Origin: Actinomycetales bacterium Actino_02
Lineage (GTDB): Bacteria > Actinomycetota > Actinomycetes > Propionibacteriales > Propionibacteriaceae
Assembly: GCA_001603275.1 (NCBI GenBank)
Contig: LUYM01000030.1
Coordinates: 213,908 to 277,907 of the forward strand
Reading direction: 5' to 3'
Length of the DNA stretch: 64,000 nucleotides
Both the position numbers and the translations under genes were made by a program. Below are positions 37,541-48,200 of the stretch, piece after piece. How positions within the stretch are numbered: the first letter of the stretch is position 1; the number at the start of each line of letters is the position of its first letter. The notes beneath the pieces were generated by a model that saw nothing but the letters and a program-made list of their open reading frames with translations, made no database searches and was not told where the DNA came from.

Positions 37541-40078
37541 TCAGATCAGTCGAAGCCGGATCACCTTCAGCACGGCCTCCTTGGTGGTCGCCGACTTGGT
37601 GAGAGTCGCCTTGATGCTGACCGAGGCACCCCGTCCATAGCGGTTGAGGTACTTGCTGGCCACGGTGATCTTCTTGGAGCCCTTGTCAGCCGGGGTCAGC
37701 GTGGCCGTGGCGACGACCTTGCCGTGCAGGTAGACCTTCACCGTGCCCGTCGCCCAGACGCCCTGACCGAGCGCCTTGGTGGATACCGTGAAGGTGAACG
37801 GCTTCTTGGCGCTCACCACGGCGTAGCCGACCTTGTTGATCACCGTCACGCTTGCCTTGGTCACCTTCAGGGTCACCGGGGCGGACGAACTGGCCGCGGC
37901 CATCGAATCCGCCACGAAGCTGGCCACCACTCGATGCTTGCCGACGGCCAGGTTGGCCGGCAGCGTGGCCGTGGCGACGCCACCGACCAGGTTGGCCTCC
38001 ACCGTCCGGGATCCGGCGGTGAAGCGCACCCTGCCGGTCGACGTGCCGGTCACCTTCGCGGTGGCGCGCACCGAGGTGCCATAGCTGACCGTGGTCTTGG
38101 AGAGCTTCAGCGAGGTGCTGGTGGCCAGAGCCTGCGTGGTGACCGGAACCCGAACCACCGTCTGGGACGGCAGCGCGGTCAGCGTCACGGCCCCGGTGTT
38201 CGGCATGGTGAAGGTCGCGCTGGCTGCCCCGCCGGAGACCGGAACGGTGGTCACCAGGGTGTTGCCGACGCGCACCTCGAGCGAGGTGTTCGCCGGAGAT
38301 CCCACCGAGGTCAGATCCAGATCGGACACCGAGATCGAGTAGGACTGGCCGACCTTGGCGGTGCTCGCCGCGGTGAGGACGGCGCTGGTCTTGGCGAAGT
38401 TCGGCGAGACCGGCTTATTGGCCTTCAGATAGTCGATCCAGGCTTCGTAGTCGACCAGGCCGGAGTCCTTGGCGTTGCTGCCCTTGGCCATGGTGGTGAA
38501 GTTGTCGCCGCCGGAGGTCAGGAAGCTGAAGGTGCCGACCCGGATCTGGTCGTCCGCCTTCACAGCCTTGCCATTCACCCACACGCTGGTGATCCGCTCA
38601 TTGCGGGCAGCGGTGGGGTCGTAGGTGTAGCTGACATTCTTGGACAGACCCAGGGCCAGGTAGGCGCGGGACGAGCCGTCCGGCTGCCACTGCTCCTCGA
38701 GGACCTGCTTGAGCTGGGCGCCGGTGAGAGTGGTGGTCCACAGGTTGTTCACGAACGGCAGCACCGAGTTCGCCTCGGAGTAGCTGATCACGCCGTCGGT
38801 GGTCTCCACCCCGGACTTCGCGTAGTACAGCTCAGCCCGCAGCCCGCCGGGATTGACGATGCCGATCTCGGCGCCACCTCGGTCGGGATTCGACAGGGTG
38901 CTGAGCAGCGACTCGGCGACCAGGGAGCCCATGGTGGACGGCTTGGCCCGGTTGTCGCGGGAGCCGCCGGTCCAGACACCGTCGGTGTAGGCGCCGCCGC
39001 CGAAGGCGGTGGTGATGCTGGCGGTGAGACTGCCGATCGCCTCATTGCCGACGCTGGCTGCGTGATCCAGAGCGGACGTCACGATCGAGGCCACGCTGGC
39101 CACCCGCGGGTAGCTGGTGTTGGCCGTGGCGGCCCGATCCAGCACCGAGGCGTCCACGCTGGTGATCGCCTTGGTCGAGGTGTTGTAGGTGAGGACGACC
39201 TTGCCCAGCTTGGTGCCGTAGGAGGCCGCCTGGACGATCGGACGGCCGGAGTGGCCGGCGTCGGTCCAGGCATAGGTCATGTGGGTGTGGCCGTTGAACA
39301 GCACGTCCACCTTGGGTGAGGTGTTGTCGACCATGTCGGCGAAGTCGGCGCTGTCGGTCTTGGCTGCGGCCAGGTCGACGCTCGGCGAGGCGCTCAGGTT
39401 GGCGCCGTCGTGGAACTCGGCCACCACGATGTCGGCCTCACCGTTGGCCTCGTTGCCGTCCTTGAGCTGGTTCGCGACCCGGTTCATCGCCGCGACCTCG
39501 TCGCCGAAGCTCAGCGTGCTGACGCCGGCCGGGGAGACCAGACTCGGGGTCTCCTGGGTGACCACGCCGACGACGCCGACCTTGATGCCGCCGACCGTCT
39601 GAATCGAGTACTCCGGCAGTGCCGGAGTGGTGGTGCCCTTGAGGTAGACGTTGGCACCCAGGTAATCCCACTTGGCGTTGGCGCCGCCGTTGATCACCCG
39701 GTCGGTCAGATCGCTGAACCCCTTGTCGAACTCGTGGTTGCCGACGGCGGACGCCTTCACGTCCAGCGCGTTCAGCACGTCGATGGTCGGCTGGTCGGCC
39801 TGGGTGGCCGAGGCGAACAGGGAGGCGCCGATGTTGTCGCCGCCGCTGAGCAGCAGGGTGTTCGCCTCACCGTAGGTGTCGCGCTGATTCTCGATCGTGG
39901 TGGCGAACTTGGTGGTGTCGGCGTCAATGCGTCCGTGGAAGTCGTTGAAGTTCAGCAGAGCGATGGTGGTGTCGGTCGGCTGCGCACTGGCAGGGAGCGC
40001 AGGCAAAGTGAGGCTGAGCAGCCCGGTCGCTGCTGCGGTTGCCGCCAGGAACCGCAGCGCACGGTGGTCGAAAGTCAC
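37541..40078 (-). CDS. Secreted 5'-nucleotidase/metallophosphoesterase with Ig-like C-terminal repeats
   Basis: An 845-residue exported enzyme. Signal peptide (cleavage near PASAQ, residue 33). The calcineurin-like domain shows the metal motifs LLNFNDFHGRID, LLSGGDNIGAS, GNHEFDKG and FNGHTHMTY. Next is the 5'-nucleotidase C-terminal domain (around residues 350-560, with YSEANSVLPFVNNLW). The last 280 residues look like Ig-type repeats (TTVSYGTSVRATAKVTG; GTVKVYLHGKVVATATLTP). It should dephosphorylate extracellular nucleotides. No LPxTG sorting signal at the C-terminus (KVIRLRLI). Confidence 0.9.
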   Translation of the reverse strand: MTFDHRALRFLAATAAATGLLSLTLPALPASAQPTDTTIALLNFNDFHGRIDADTTKFATTIENQRDTYGEANTLLLSGGDNIGASLFASATQADQPTIDVLNALDVKASAVGNHEFDKGFSDLTDRVINGGANAKWDYLGANVYLKGTTTPALPEYSIQTVGGIKVGVVGVVTQETPSLVSPAGVSTLSFGDEVAAMNRVANQLKDGNEANGEADIVVAEFHDGANLSASPSVDLAAAKTDSADFADMVDNTSPKVDVLFNGHTHMTYAWTDAGHSGRPIVQAASYGTKLGKVVLTYNTSTKAITSVDASVLDRAATANTSYPRVASVASIVTSALDHAASVGNEAIGSLTASITTAFGGGAYTDGVWTGGSRDNRAKPSTMGSLVAESLLSTLSNPDRGGAEIGIVNPGGLRAELYYAKSGVETTDGVISYSEANSVLPFVNNLWTTTLTGAQLKQVLEEQWQPDGSSRAYLALGLSKNVSYTYDPTAARNERITSVWVNGKAVKADDQIRVGTFSFLTSGGDNFTTMAKGSNAKDSGLVDYEAWIDYLKANKPVSPNFAKTSAVLTAASTAKVGQSYSISVSDLDLTSVGSPANTSLEVRVGNTLVTTVPVSGGAASATFTMPNTGAVTLTALPSQTVVRVPVTTQALATSTSLKLSKTTVSYGTSVRATAKVTGTSTGRVRFTAGSRTVEANLVGGVATATLPANLAVGKHRVVASFVADSMAAASSSAPVTLKVTKASVTVINKVGYAVVSAKKPFTFTVSTKALGQGVWATGTVKVYLHGKVVATATLTPADKGSKKITVASKYLNRYGRGASVSIKATLTKSATTKEAVLKVIRLRLI

Positions 40079-40220
40079 AGTGTCTGTCCTTGGGTGTGAG
40101 GGGATGGGGGTGAGGTCGAAGACCCAAAGCCCACGCTAGGTGGTGCCAGTGACAAGAACATCTCAGCCAGGTTTACCGGCGGTGAACGCCGAGCGCCGGG
40201 CCGCGAGGGTCGACGCCCGC

Positions 40221-43200
40221 TCAGTGCGGCAGGCGCAGGCCGCTCGGAGTGAGCGCGAAGCCGGCGGCGAGCAGCGCATCGACCAGAGGGCCGCTCGCAC
40301 CGAGGGCCGCGGCGCCGTCGAGCTTGGTCAGCAGTAGCCGGCCCACGCCCGGACGTCCGGACGCTTCGACCAAGGCTCGGCCCAAGGCGGCGAGCGCGCC
40401 GGGGTCGTCGCTGAACGAGAGCAGGCTGCGGCTAATGAGATAGCCGACCAACCGGCCGCCGGCCAGAACGATCAGCGCGCCTGCTCGCCGGGACGGCTGA
40501 TGCCCGGCCACCAGCGGCGCAGGCCACGGCAGTGCCGCACCGTAGGCATTGGCCGGATCGGTAGCGGCCAGGACCAGCACCCGATCAGGCGATCCGCCGG
40601 CCCGCAGCGCATCGATGGCACCGGTGGTGCCGAACTGAGCCGCGCCGAGGCCTTCGATGAAGTAGCCGCGGCGGACCCGTCCGCTGTCCTCGGCGGCGGC
40701 CAGCACCCGGTAGAGACCGGCGAATCCGCCGGGGAGGTCTTCGCCGGCGACCGCGGCCCGGCTGACCACGCCGTAGCGATCCAGGCACGCTTCGGCCCGG
40801 GCCAGCGCCCGTCGGGTCGGGTCGGACGAGCCGGGCGGCAACACCGACCAGCGCCCGGCCACCTCGGGGGGTGCCAGCTGCCGGCTGATCGCGACCGTGC
40901 TCAGCGAGGGACGATGCCGCGCCCGTGGCGAGACGGCGCGTCGTCCAGGCCGCGCCGGAGTCGAGCCCAGCAACGCCCGCAGCGGAGCCAGCGAGTCGTT
41001 GCTCAGCCGGCCGGACCAGACCAGTTCCCAGATCGCCTCGCGCAGCTGCTCGCGCGACGCGTCCAGCCGGGACACCAGGTCGGCGAAGAAGTGGCCGCCG
41101 GAGCCGAGAGCCTCCAGGAGCCGACCGGCCAGCTCCGAGTCGACCGGCGTCGGCTCGGCCAGAGTGAACTCGGCGGCCGCGGACGGGTGCAGGCTGACCC
41201 AGCCGTCGGTCTCGCCGATCGGGCCGGCACCCTGCCAGCAAACCTCGCCGGCCGTGGTCAGTTCGTCCAACATGGACGGGGCGTAGTCGATCACGCGGGC
41301 CGGCAGGATCAGGCTCTCCAGTGCGCTGGCCGGCACCGGCACCCCGGCCAGCTGCTCGATCACCCGCAGTACCCCGTCGATGCCGCGCAACTCCCCCACT
41401 CCTTGCCAGCCCGGCAAGAAGGACGCGTAACTGGCTGTCGAGACCGGCTCGATCGCTTCCCGCAGGGCCGCGAGTGAACGGCGCCGCAGCAGTCGCAACA
41501 CCTCCGGATCGCAGTAGCAGTGTTCGCCGGCGGCCAGGCCGGTACCGGACCCCGGGAGCTCACCGGCTTCCGGCAGCCAACCGGCCGGGCGCAGTTCGCC
41601 GGCCACCACTCGTCCGGTGGCTACCAGGCGCTGCAACTGCTCGCGCACCACGGCCACCCCGAGCCCGAGCCATTGGGCGACTTCGCCCACAGTGAAGGGC
41701 ACATGGCTGCGGGCGTAGCGAGCCAGCAGGTCGCCCAGCGGATCGGCGACCGGCACCAGAAGGGCGTCTGGCAGGCCGTTCGGCGGACGAATGCCGAGAC
41801 CATCGCGAAGGCGTCCGGCGTCCTCGGTGGCTGCCCAGCGCTGATCGGGCAGCCGATACGCCCGCTGCTGCGCGACCAGGCCGGCCAGCCCGTCGTCCAG
41901 CCACGACGATTCGGCGCACCGGGCGGCCAGCTGGTCCGTCGACAAAGGCCCTAGTCGACGCAGCAGGTCGGACAACTCGTCGGCGTCACGTGCCTGCCGA
42001 CCGGGGGCCAGCTGCTGCAGCTCGGCTTCGGTGGTGCTGAGTACGTCCGGGTCGAGCAACTCGGCCAGAGCCGTGGCCTCGGTGCTGCCGAGCAGGTCGG
42101 CCAGCAACCCCGGATCGACGGCGAGTGCGGCGGCCCGGCGCTCGGCCAGCGGTGAGTCGTTCTCGTAGAGGAACTGGGCCACATAACCGAACAGCAGCGA
42201 GGAGGCGAACGGCGACGGCGCCACGGTTTCGACGCTGCGCACTCCCACCCGTCGCGACCGGACGTCGCCGAGCAGCGCGATCAGCGCCGGCACGTCGTAC
42301 ACGTCATGCAGGCACTCCCGGACCGCCTCGGCGACGATCGGGAACTCCGGATAGCCCGAGGCGATTTGCAGCAACTGGGACGAGCGCAGCCGCTGCTGCC
42401 ACAGCGCCTGGCGGCGACCCGGACGCTGCCGGGGCAGCAGCAGGGAGCGTCCGGCACACTCGCGGAATCGGGCCGCGAACAGCGCCGAGTTGCCCAACTC
42501 GGCCGTGACCAGGGAGGTCACCTCTTCTGGCTCGGGGAAGATCAGCTCGGTCAGTTCGGCCAGGTCGGCCGCCCCGATACCCGCACCCGAGACCGCACGG
42601 TGCGAGCGCCCCTGCCGCCAGCGCTCGGTGTGCGGATCGTAGGGAGCCTCGGCTGCATCGCCGGCCGGCAGCCGGAACAGCAGGCCGTCATCGGCGTGCA
42701 TGGCCTGGACGTCCACGCCGTAGCGCTCCCGCAGCCGGGCCGCGGCGATCAGCGCCCACGGCGCGTGCACCTGCGCGCCGAACGGGGAGTGGACGACCAC
42801 CCGCCAGTCGCCCAGCTCGTCGCGGAACCGCTCGATCAGCAGCTGCCGGTCGTGGGGCAGCGCCCCGGTGACGGCGGCCTGATCGTCCAGATAGGCCAGC
42901 AGATTGTCGATGGCCCATTCGTCCAGCCCGGACGCGGCCAGCCGGGCCCGGGCCTGATCGGCGCTCAGCGCCGAGATCTCCCGGACGAAGCCACCGACCG
43001 CTCGCCCCAGCTCGGCCGGACGGCCCAGCGCATCGCCCTTCCAGAACGGCAGTCGAGCCGCCTGCCCGGGGGCCGGGGACACTTCGACCTGCTGCTGACT
43101 GATGGTTTCGATCCGCCAGCTGGTGGTGCCCAGCGCGATCACATCGCCGACCCGGGACTCGTAGACCATCTCCTCGTCGAGCTCACCGACCCGGCGTCCG

Positions 43201-44921
43201 CCGGCCTCGGCGCCGGCCAGGTAGACCGGGTACAGACCGCGGTCGGGGATGGTTCCGCCCGAGATCACCGCCAGCCGCTGGGCGCTGCGGCGTCCGGTGA
43301 GGGTGTCGGTGGCCCGATCCCAGACCAGCCGGGGGCGCAGTTCGGCGAACTCTTCGGACGGGTAGCGTCCGGCCAGCATGTCGAGGGTGGCTTCGAGTGC
43401 GGCCCGGCTCAACCCGGCGAACGGCGCGGCCCGGCGCACCAGCGCCCAGACGTCGTCGACCTGCCAGGAATCCAGGGCCACCATGGCGACCAGCTGCTGG
43501 GCCAACACGTCCAGCGGGTTGGCCGGCACCCGCAGCTGCTCGATCTCGCCGGCCAGCATCCGCTCGACAGCGACCGCCGTTTGGACAAGGTCGCCACGGA
43601 ACTTCGGGAACAGGACGCCCTTGGAGACCGCACCGACCTGGTGGCCCGCCCGTCCGACCCGCTGCAGTCCGGCAGCCACCGACGGCGGTGCCTCCACCTG
43701 AATGACCAGGTCGATGGCGCCCATGTCGATGCCGAGCTCCAGGGACGAGGTCGCCACCACCGCGGCCAGCCGTCCGGCCTTCAGATCGGTCTCGATCTGT
43801 TCGCGCTCCTCGCGGCTGACCGAGCCGTGATGGGCCCGGGCCAGCACCGGCGGTGCACCCTCGCTGATCGCCGACTGGGCCATCACCTCGGCCGGTGCCC
43901 GCCGGGAGATGGTGGTGTCGTGGCTACCCCAGCCGTGCAGGAGCCCCGGCCCTTCGACAGGCTCAGGGACCGGTTGGCTGAGCTTGTCGAAGCCCTCGAT
44001 CCGTTCCAGCCACAGTTCGTTGAGCCGGGCAGTGAGCCGTTCGGCCAGCCGTCGCGAGTTCACGAAGACCAGGGTCGAGGTGTGCGCGGCGATCTCGTCG
44101 ACAATCCGTTCCTCGATGCGAGGCCACGTGGAGGACCTCAACTCAGGGGAAGAGGACGTCGCCGTCTCGGTGCCTCGCTCCAGGTCGGCCAGGTCCGGGA
44201 ATGGCACCACCACCGAGAGCTCCCAGCGCTTGGCCAGTGGCGGATCGACGACCTGCACCGGGCGTCCGCCGGACAGGAACCGGGCAACTTCCGCCACCGG
44301 ACGAACCGTCGCCGACAAGCCGATCCGCTGCGCCGGACGCTCCAGCAGGGCGTCCAACCGCTCCAGGCTGAGCGCCAGATGGGCGCCACGCTTGGTGCCG
44401 GCCACGGCGTGGATCTCGTCGACGATCACGGTCTCGATGCCGGCCAGGGCGCTGCGTGCAGCCGAGGTGAGCAGCAGGAACAACGACTCCGGAGTGGTGA
44501 TCAGAATGTCCGGCGGCTGCCGGGTGAAGGAGCGTCGCTCGGAGCTCGGCGTGTCCCCGGAGCGGACGGCCACCCGCACCGACGGCACCGGCAAGCCCAG
44601 CTCGTCCGCTGCTGCCGCGATGCCGGCCAGCGGACGCTGCAAGTTCCGCTCGACGTCATTGGCCAGCGCTTTCAGCGGCGAGATGTACAGCACCCGGCAG
44701 CGGCGGCTCGGGTCGGGTGCCGGGGCTGTGGCCAGCCGGTCCAGCGCCCACAAGAACGCAGCCAGCGTCTTGCCGGAGCCGGTGGGTGCCACCACCAGAG
44801 CGTCTGCCCCGGAGGAGATGGCCGACCAGGCACCTTCCTGGGCGGCCGTGGGCGCAGCGTAACTCTTGGCGAACCACGCTTGGGTGGCCGTCGAGAAGCG
44901 GGTGATCGCCGGGGCGTCCAT
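40221..44921 (-). CDS. lhr: Lhr-type ATP-dependent DNA helicase
   Basis: A 1566-residue superfamily 2 helicase with the large Lhr C-terminal extension. Motifs: Walker A VVAPTGSGKTLAAFLWALDRL (near residue 45), TTPESLFLLL, VIVDEIHAVAGTKRGAHL (DEIH box), SATVRP, and the second domain with LVFVNSRRLAERL, ATSSLELGIDMG and QRVGRAGH. Lhr proteins act in DNA repair in mycobacteria. A family E repeat is inserted in frame around residues 310-323 between helicase domains 1 and 2. The length is close to other actinobacterial Lhr proteins. Confidence 0.93.
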   Translation of the reverse strand: MDAPAITRFSTATQAWFAKSYAAPTAAQEGAWSAISSGADALVVAPTGSGKTLAAFLWALDRLATAPAPDPSRRCRVLYISPLKALANDVERNLQRPLAGIAAAADELGLPVPSVRVAVRSGDTPSSERRSFTRQPPDILITTPESLFLLLTSAARSALAGIETVIVDEIHAVAGTKRGAHLALSLERLDALLERPAQRIGLSATVRPVAEVARFLSGGRPVQVVDPPLAKRWELSVVVPFPDLADLERGTETATSSSPELRSSTWPRIEERIVDEIAAHTSTLVFVNSRRLAERLTARLNELWLERIEGFDKLSQPVPEPVEGPGLLHGWGSHDTTISRRAPAEVMAQSAISEGAPPVLARAHHGSVSREEREQIETDLKAGRLAAVVATSSLELGIDMGAIDLVIQVEAPPSVAAGLQRVGRAGHQVGAVSKGVLFPKFRGDLVQTAVAVERMLAGEIEQLRVPANPLDVLAQQLVAMVALDSWQVDDVWALVRRAAPFAGLSRAALEATLDMLAGRYPSEEFAELRPRLVWDRATDTLTGRRSAQRLAVISGGTIPDRGLYPVYLAGAEAGGRRVGELDEEMVYESRVGDVIALGTTSWRIETISQQQVEVSPAPGQAARLPFWKGDALGRPAELGRAVGGFVREISALSADQARARLAASGLDEWAIDNLLAYLDDQAAVTGALPHDRQLLIERFRDELGDWRVVVHSPFGAQVHAPWALIAAARLRERYGVDVQAMHADDGLLFRLPAGDAAEAPYDPHTERWRQGRSHRAVSGAGIGAADLAELTELIFPEPEEVTSLVTAELGNSALFAARFRECAGRSLLLPRQRPGRRQALWQQRLRSSQLLQIASGYPEFPIVAEAVRECLHDVYDVPALIALLGDVRSRRVGVRSVETVAPSPFASSLLFGYVAQFLYENDSPLAERRAAALAVDPGLLADLLGSTEATALAELLDPDVLSTTEAELQQLAPGRQARDADELSDLLRRLGPLSTDQLAARCAESSWLDDGLAGLVAQQRAYRLPDQRWAATEDAGRLRDGLGIRPPNGLPDALLVPVADPLGDLLARYARSHVPFTVGEVAQWLGLGVAVVREQLQRLVATGRVVAGELRPAGWLPEAGELPGSGTGLAAGEHCYCDPEVLRLLRRRSLAALREAIEPVSTASYASFLPGWQGVGELRGIDGVLRVIEQLAGVPVPASALESLILPARVIDYAPSMLDELTTAGEVCWQGAGPIGETDGWVSLHPSAAAEFTLAEPTPVDSELAGRLLEALGSGGHFFADLVSRLDASREQLREAIWELVWSGRLSNDSLAPLRALLGSTPARPGRRAVSPRARHRPSLSTVAISRQLAPPEVAGRWSVLPPGSSDPTRRALARAEACLDRYGVVSRAAVAGEDLPGGFAGLYRVLAAAEDSGRVRRGYFIEGLGAAQFGTTGAIDALRAGGSPDRVLVLAATDPANAYGAALPWPAPLVAGHQPSRRAGALIVLAGGRLVGYLISRSLLSFSDDPGALAALGRALVEASGRPGVGRLLLTKLDGAAALGASGPLVDALLAAGFALTPSGLRLPH
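43952..43992. repeat. Family E palindrome inserted in frame in lhr
   Basis: CTTCGACAGGCTCAG and CTGAGCTTGTCGAAG arms, 41 bp in all, inside the helicase gene. Read on the coding strand they give the low-complexity peptide FDKLSQPVPEPVE. The reading frame stays open. Confidence 0.8.
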
Positions 44922-44982
44922 GGTGGCTCAACTCTGCCACGCGAGTCTGACGCTGATGCGGGTCAGGGTCGGACGGTCATCC

Positions 44983-45177
44983 TCAGCGATGTGGAGACGA
45001 GCTCAGCCCGTAGTAGGCGTAGATCGGGCAGTGGCCCGTGGCGCCGGTGACGACCAGCGCGGCACCCAGTAGGGCAACCAGGAGAAGCCAGCCGCCGAGT
45101 AAGAGACCCAGAACCAACAACACCGAGCCGACGGCAACTCGCGTGATGCGGTCAAGGGAACCTAAGTTCACCTTCAT
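44983..45177 (-). CDS. DUF2892-type small membrane protein
   Basis: A 64-residue protein: MKVNLGSLDRITRVAVGSVLL, two adjacent membrane helices and a C-terminal GHCPIYAYYGLSS. The RxxRxxxG start and the CPxYxxxG end match the DUF2892 (YgaP-membrane-like) family. The ATG ending at 45177 is preferred; the longer frame to 45225 adds 16 residues unlike the family. Confidence 0.8.
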   Translation of the reverse strand: MKVNLGSLDRITRVAVGSVLLVLGLLLGGWLLLVALLGAALVVTGATGHCPIYAYYGLSSSPHR

Positions 45178-45234
45178 CCGCGAAAGGTATCGCGAACCGC
45201 GAGTTGCCGCCCAGCGTCCTAGCAAATTGCCGGG

Positions 45235-48200
45235 TCAGGCCTCACCTTCGGTGGCGGCCTGCTGCGCGGCGACGGCCTGAGCCAGCCGGGCTTGGCGTCG
45301 GACGTCACGCTTGGATTCGCGATGCTCCCGCCAGGTCTCCAGCAGGTCGTAGAGGACCGGCACCAGGATCAGGGTGAGCAGCGTGGAGCTGACCAGGCCG
45401 CCGATCACCACGATGGCCAGCGGCTTGGAGATGAACACGCCGCCGCCGGTCAGCCCCAGGCTCATCGGGACCAGGGCGAACACCGTGGCCAGCGCGGTCA
45501 TGATGATCGGACGAACCCGCAGCCGCGCTCCGGCGGCGATCGAGGCGTCCACGCTCAGGCCGGCCTTGCGCTTCTGGTTGATCAGGTCGATCAGCACGAT
45601 GGCATTGGTCACCACGATGCCGATCAGCATCAGCAGGCCGATCATGCTGGGCAGCCCGAGCGCGGTGTCGCTGATCAGCGAGAAGGCCAGCGCACCGGTG
45701 GCCGCGAATGGAATCGAGACCAGCAGGATCAGCGGCTGCAGCAGCGAGCCGAAGGTCGCCACCATGATCAGGTAGACCACCGCGATCGCCACGGCCATCG
45801 CCAGCCCGAGCTGTGCGAACGACTCGGCCTGCTGCTGGGAGACGCCACCGATCCGGTAGCTGATCCCGTCCGGCAGGCTGAGTGCGGCCAGCCCATTCTG
45901 GATCTGGGTGGTGGTCGCGCCCAGGTCGGACGACTCCGAGCTGGCGCTGATCGTGGCCGAGCGGACGCCGTCCACTCGGGTCACCGTGGCCGGGGCCTGG
46001 ACGACCTCAACCTTGGCCACCGCAGCGAGCGTCACCGGCTTGGCGGTGGCGTCCTGGGCGTCCTTGGAGGCATCGGCGATCGCCTGCTGCTTGTCCTGCG
46101 CCTCCAGCGTCTTCTCCCGCGAGGTGGCCAGGGCGTCCAGCTGCTTGTCGATGCTGGCCGGGGTGGCCTGCAACTGTGCCAGTTGGGTGGTCAATGCGCC
46201 GATCTGCCGGTTGAGTTCGAGCACCTGGGCGGGCATGGTCTGGCACTGCGGGTTGGCAGGGTCCAGCTGGCACATCGTGAGCAGCCCATCCAGGCCGTCG
46301 TTCAGCTGCTTCAGGGCACTCTTCAGCTGCTTCTCGCCGGCCTTCGCCTGAGCCTTGGCCTTCTTCAGCGCCTTCACCTGCTCGTTGTAGGCCTTGGTGG
46401 CAGCGTCCTTGGAGTCGTTCTGCAGCGCCGTGGAGTCATCGGAGACCTTCTGGGCGGCGTCCTTCTTGGCGTTGCCGCTCATCAACTGGGTGACCGGCAG
46501 CTCGGCGTCGCGCAGCTCGGCGATGCTCTTGGCCGGCTTCTTCACCCGCAGATACACCTTCAAGGTGTCGTCGCCCACGGCGATCGAGCCGATCTGCTGG
46601 CCGGCCACCGCACGGGAGACGGCCTGGCCGATCGACATCTGGGTCATGCCCAGGTCGGCGGCCTTGCGATCGTCCACCTTCACCGAGAGTTGGTCGCGGG
46701 CCTCGCTCAGGTCGGAGGTGACGTTCACCAGGCTGGGGACGTCCTTCATCATGGCCACGACCTGGTCGTTGGCCGTCTTCAGCTTGTCCGGATCCGAACC
46801 CTCGACGTAGACGACCACCGAGGACGTCGAGTTGCCGACGCTCACCTCGACGGTGCCGATCGACGAGCCGAGCCCGGCGATGTCGGTCCGAATCCGGCCG
46901 ACGACGTCCTTGGCCGAGAAGCCGGCCTTCAACGGCACCGTGAAGCTGGCCTGGTTGGTGTCGGCCTGGGTGCCCATGAAGACGCTGGAGCTGCCGCCGA
47001 TGCTCGTCGAATAGGTCTGCACGGCCGGGTCGGCGGAGAGCAGCTTCTCGATCTTGCGGGCGGCGTCGTCGGTCTCGGCCAGCGAGGTGCCGGCCGGCAG
47101 CTTCTGGCTGATCATCAGCGACTCGTTGCCCTGCTCACCGAGGAAGTCGGTCTTCAGCAGCGGAGTCAGTGCCATCGTCCCGCCGAACAGCACCAGAGCC
47201 AGGGCCGCGGTGATCCAGCGGTGGGCCAGGCTCCAGTTGAGCACCGGCAGGTAGCCCCGCTGCAGCCAGGTGTCCTTCTCGGTCTCCGGGGCGACCACCT
47301 GCTGGCGAGCCTGCTGCTTGAGAGTGGGTCGCATGAACCAGGAGGCCAGCACCGGCACCAGGGTCAGCGACACCAGCAGGGACGCGGCCAAGGCAATGGT
47401 CACCGTCAGAGCGAACGGACGGAAGATCTCGCCGGCCTGGCCGCCGACCAGGCCGATCGGCAGGAACACGGCGACCGTGGTCAGCGTCGAGCTGGTCACC
47501 GCGCCGGCGACTTCGCGGACGGCGTGCAGGATCGAGGTTCGTCCGAACTCGCCATAGCCCTGGTGCCGTTTGATGTTCTCGATCACCACGATCGAGTCGT
47601 CGACGACACGTCCGATGGCCACGGTGAGCGCGGCCAAGGTGAGGATGTTCAGCGAGTAGCCGCCCACCCACAGTCCGATCAGGGCGATCAGTAGCGACAG
47701 CGGGATCGAGATGGCCGTGATCACGGTCGGACGCAGCGAACCCAGGAAGATCAAAATCACCAGGACAGCCATGGCCAAGCCGATGCCGCCTTCAACGGAC
47801 AGATCGTGGATCGACTGCTCGATGTAGGGCGCCTGGTCGAAGACCGTGGTGAAGGTGGCGCCACCGCCGAGCTGCTGCTCCAGCTGCGGCAGCATCTCGC
47901 CGACCGCCTTGGCCACCGAGACGGTATTGGCGCCGGCCTCCTTGGTCACCTGCAGGGTCAGCGCGGTCTTGCCGCCGACCCGAGAGATGCTGGTGGTCTC
48001 CACCGGCTGCTCGGTGACCTTGGCCACGTCGCCGAGCCGAATCGGGCCGTCCGCGGTCGACAGCTGCAAGTTCGCGATCTGCTCAGCGGTGGAGTAGGTG
48101 TGTCCGGTCTGGACATCCAGGTTGGCGTTGTCGGTGCGCATCGTGCCCGAGGGATACGCGGTGGAGTTCGCCGCGAACAGCTGGGCCACGGTGGACGGGT

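Noticed and set aside
42306..45050. A 914-codon open frame on the plus strand
   Set aside because: It is the antisense of lhr; the composition (Gln/His/Arg-rich) is the usual shadow of a GC-rich gene and it has no motif.
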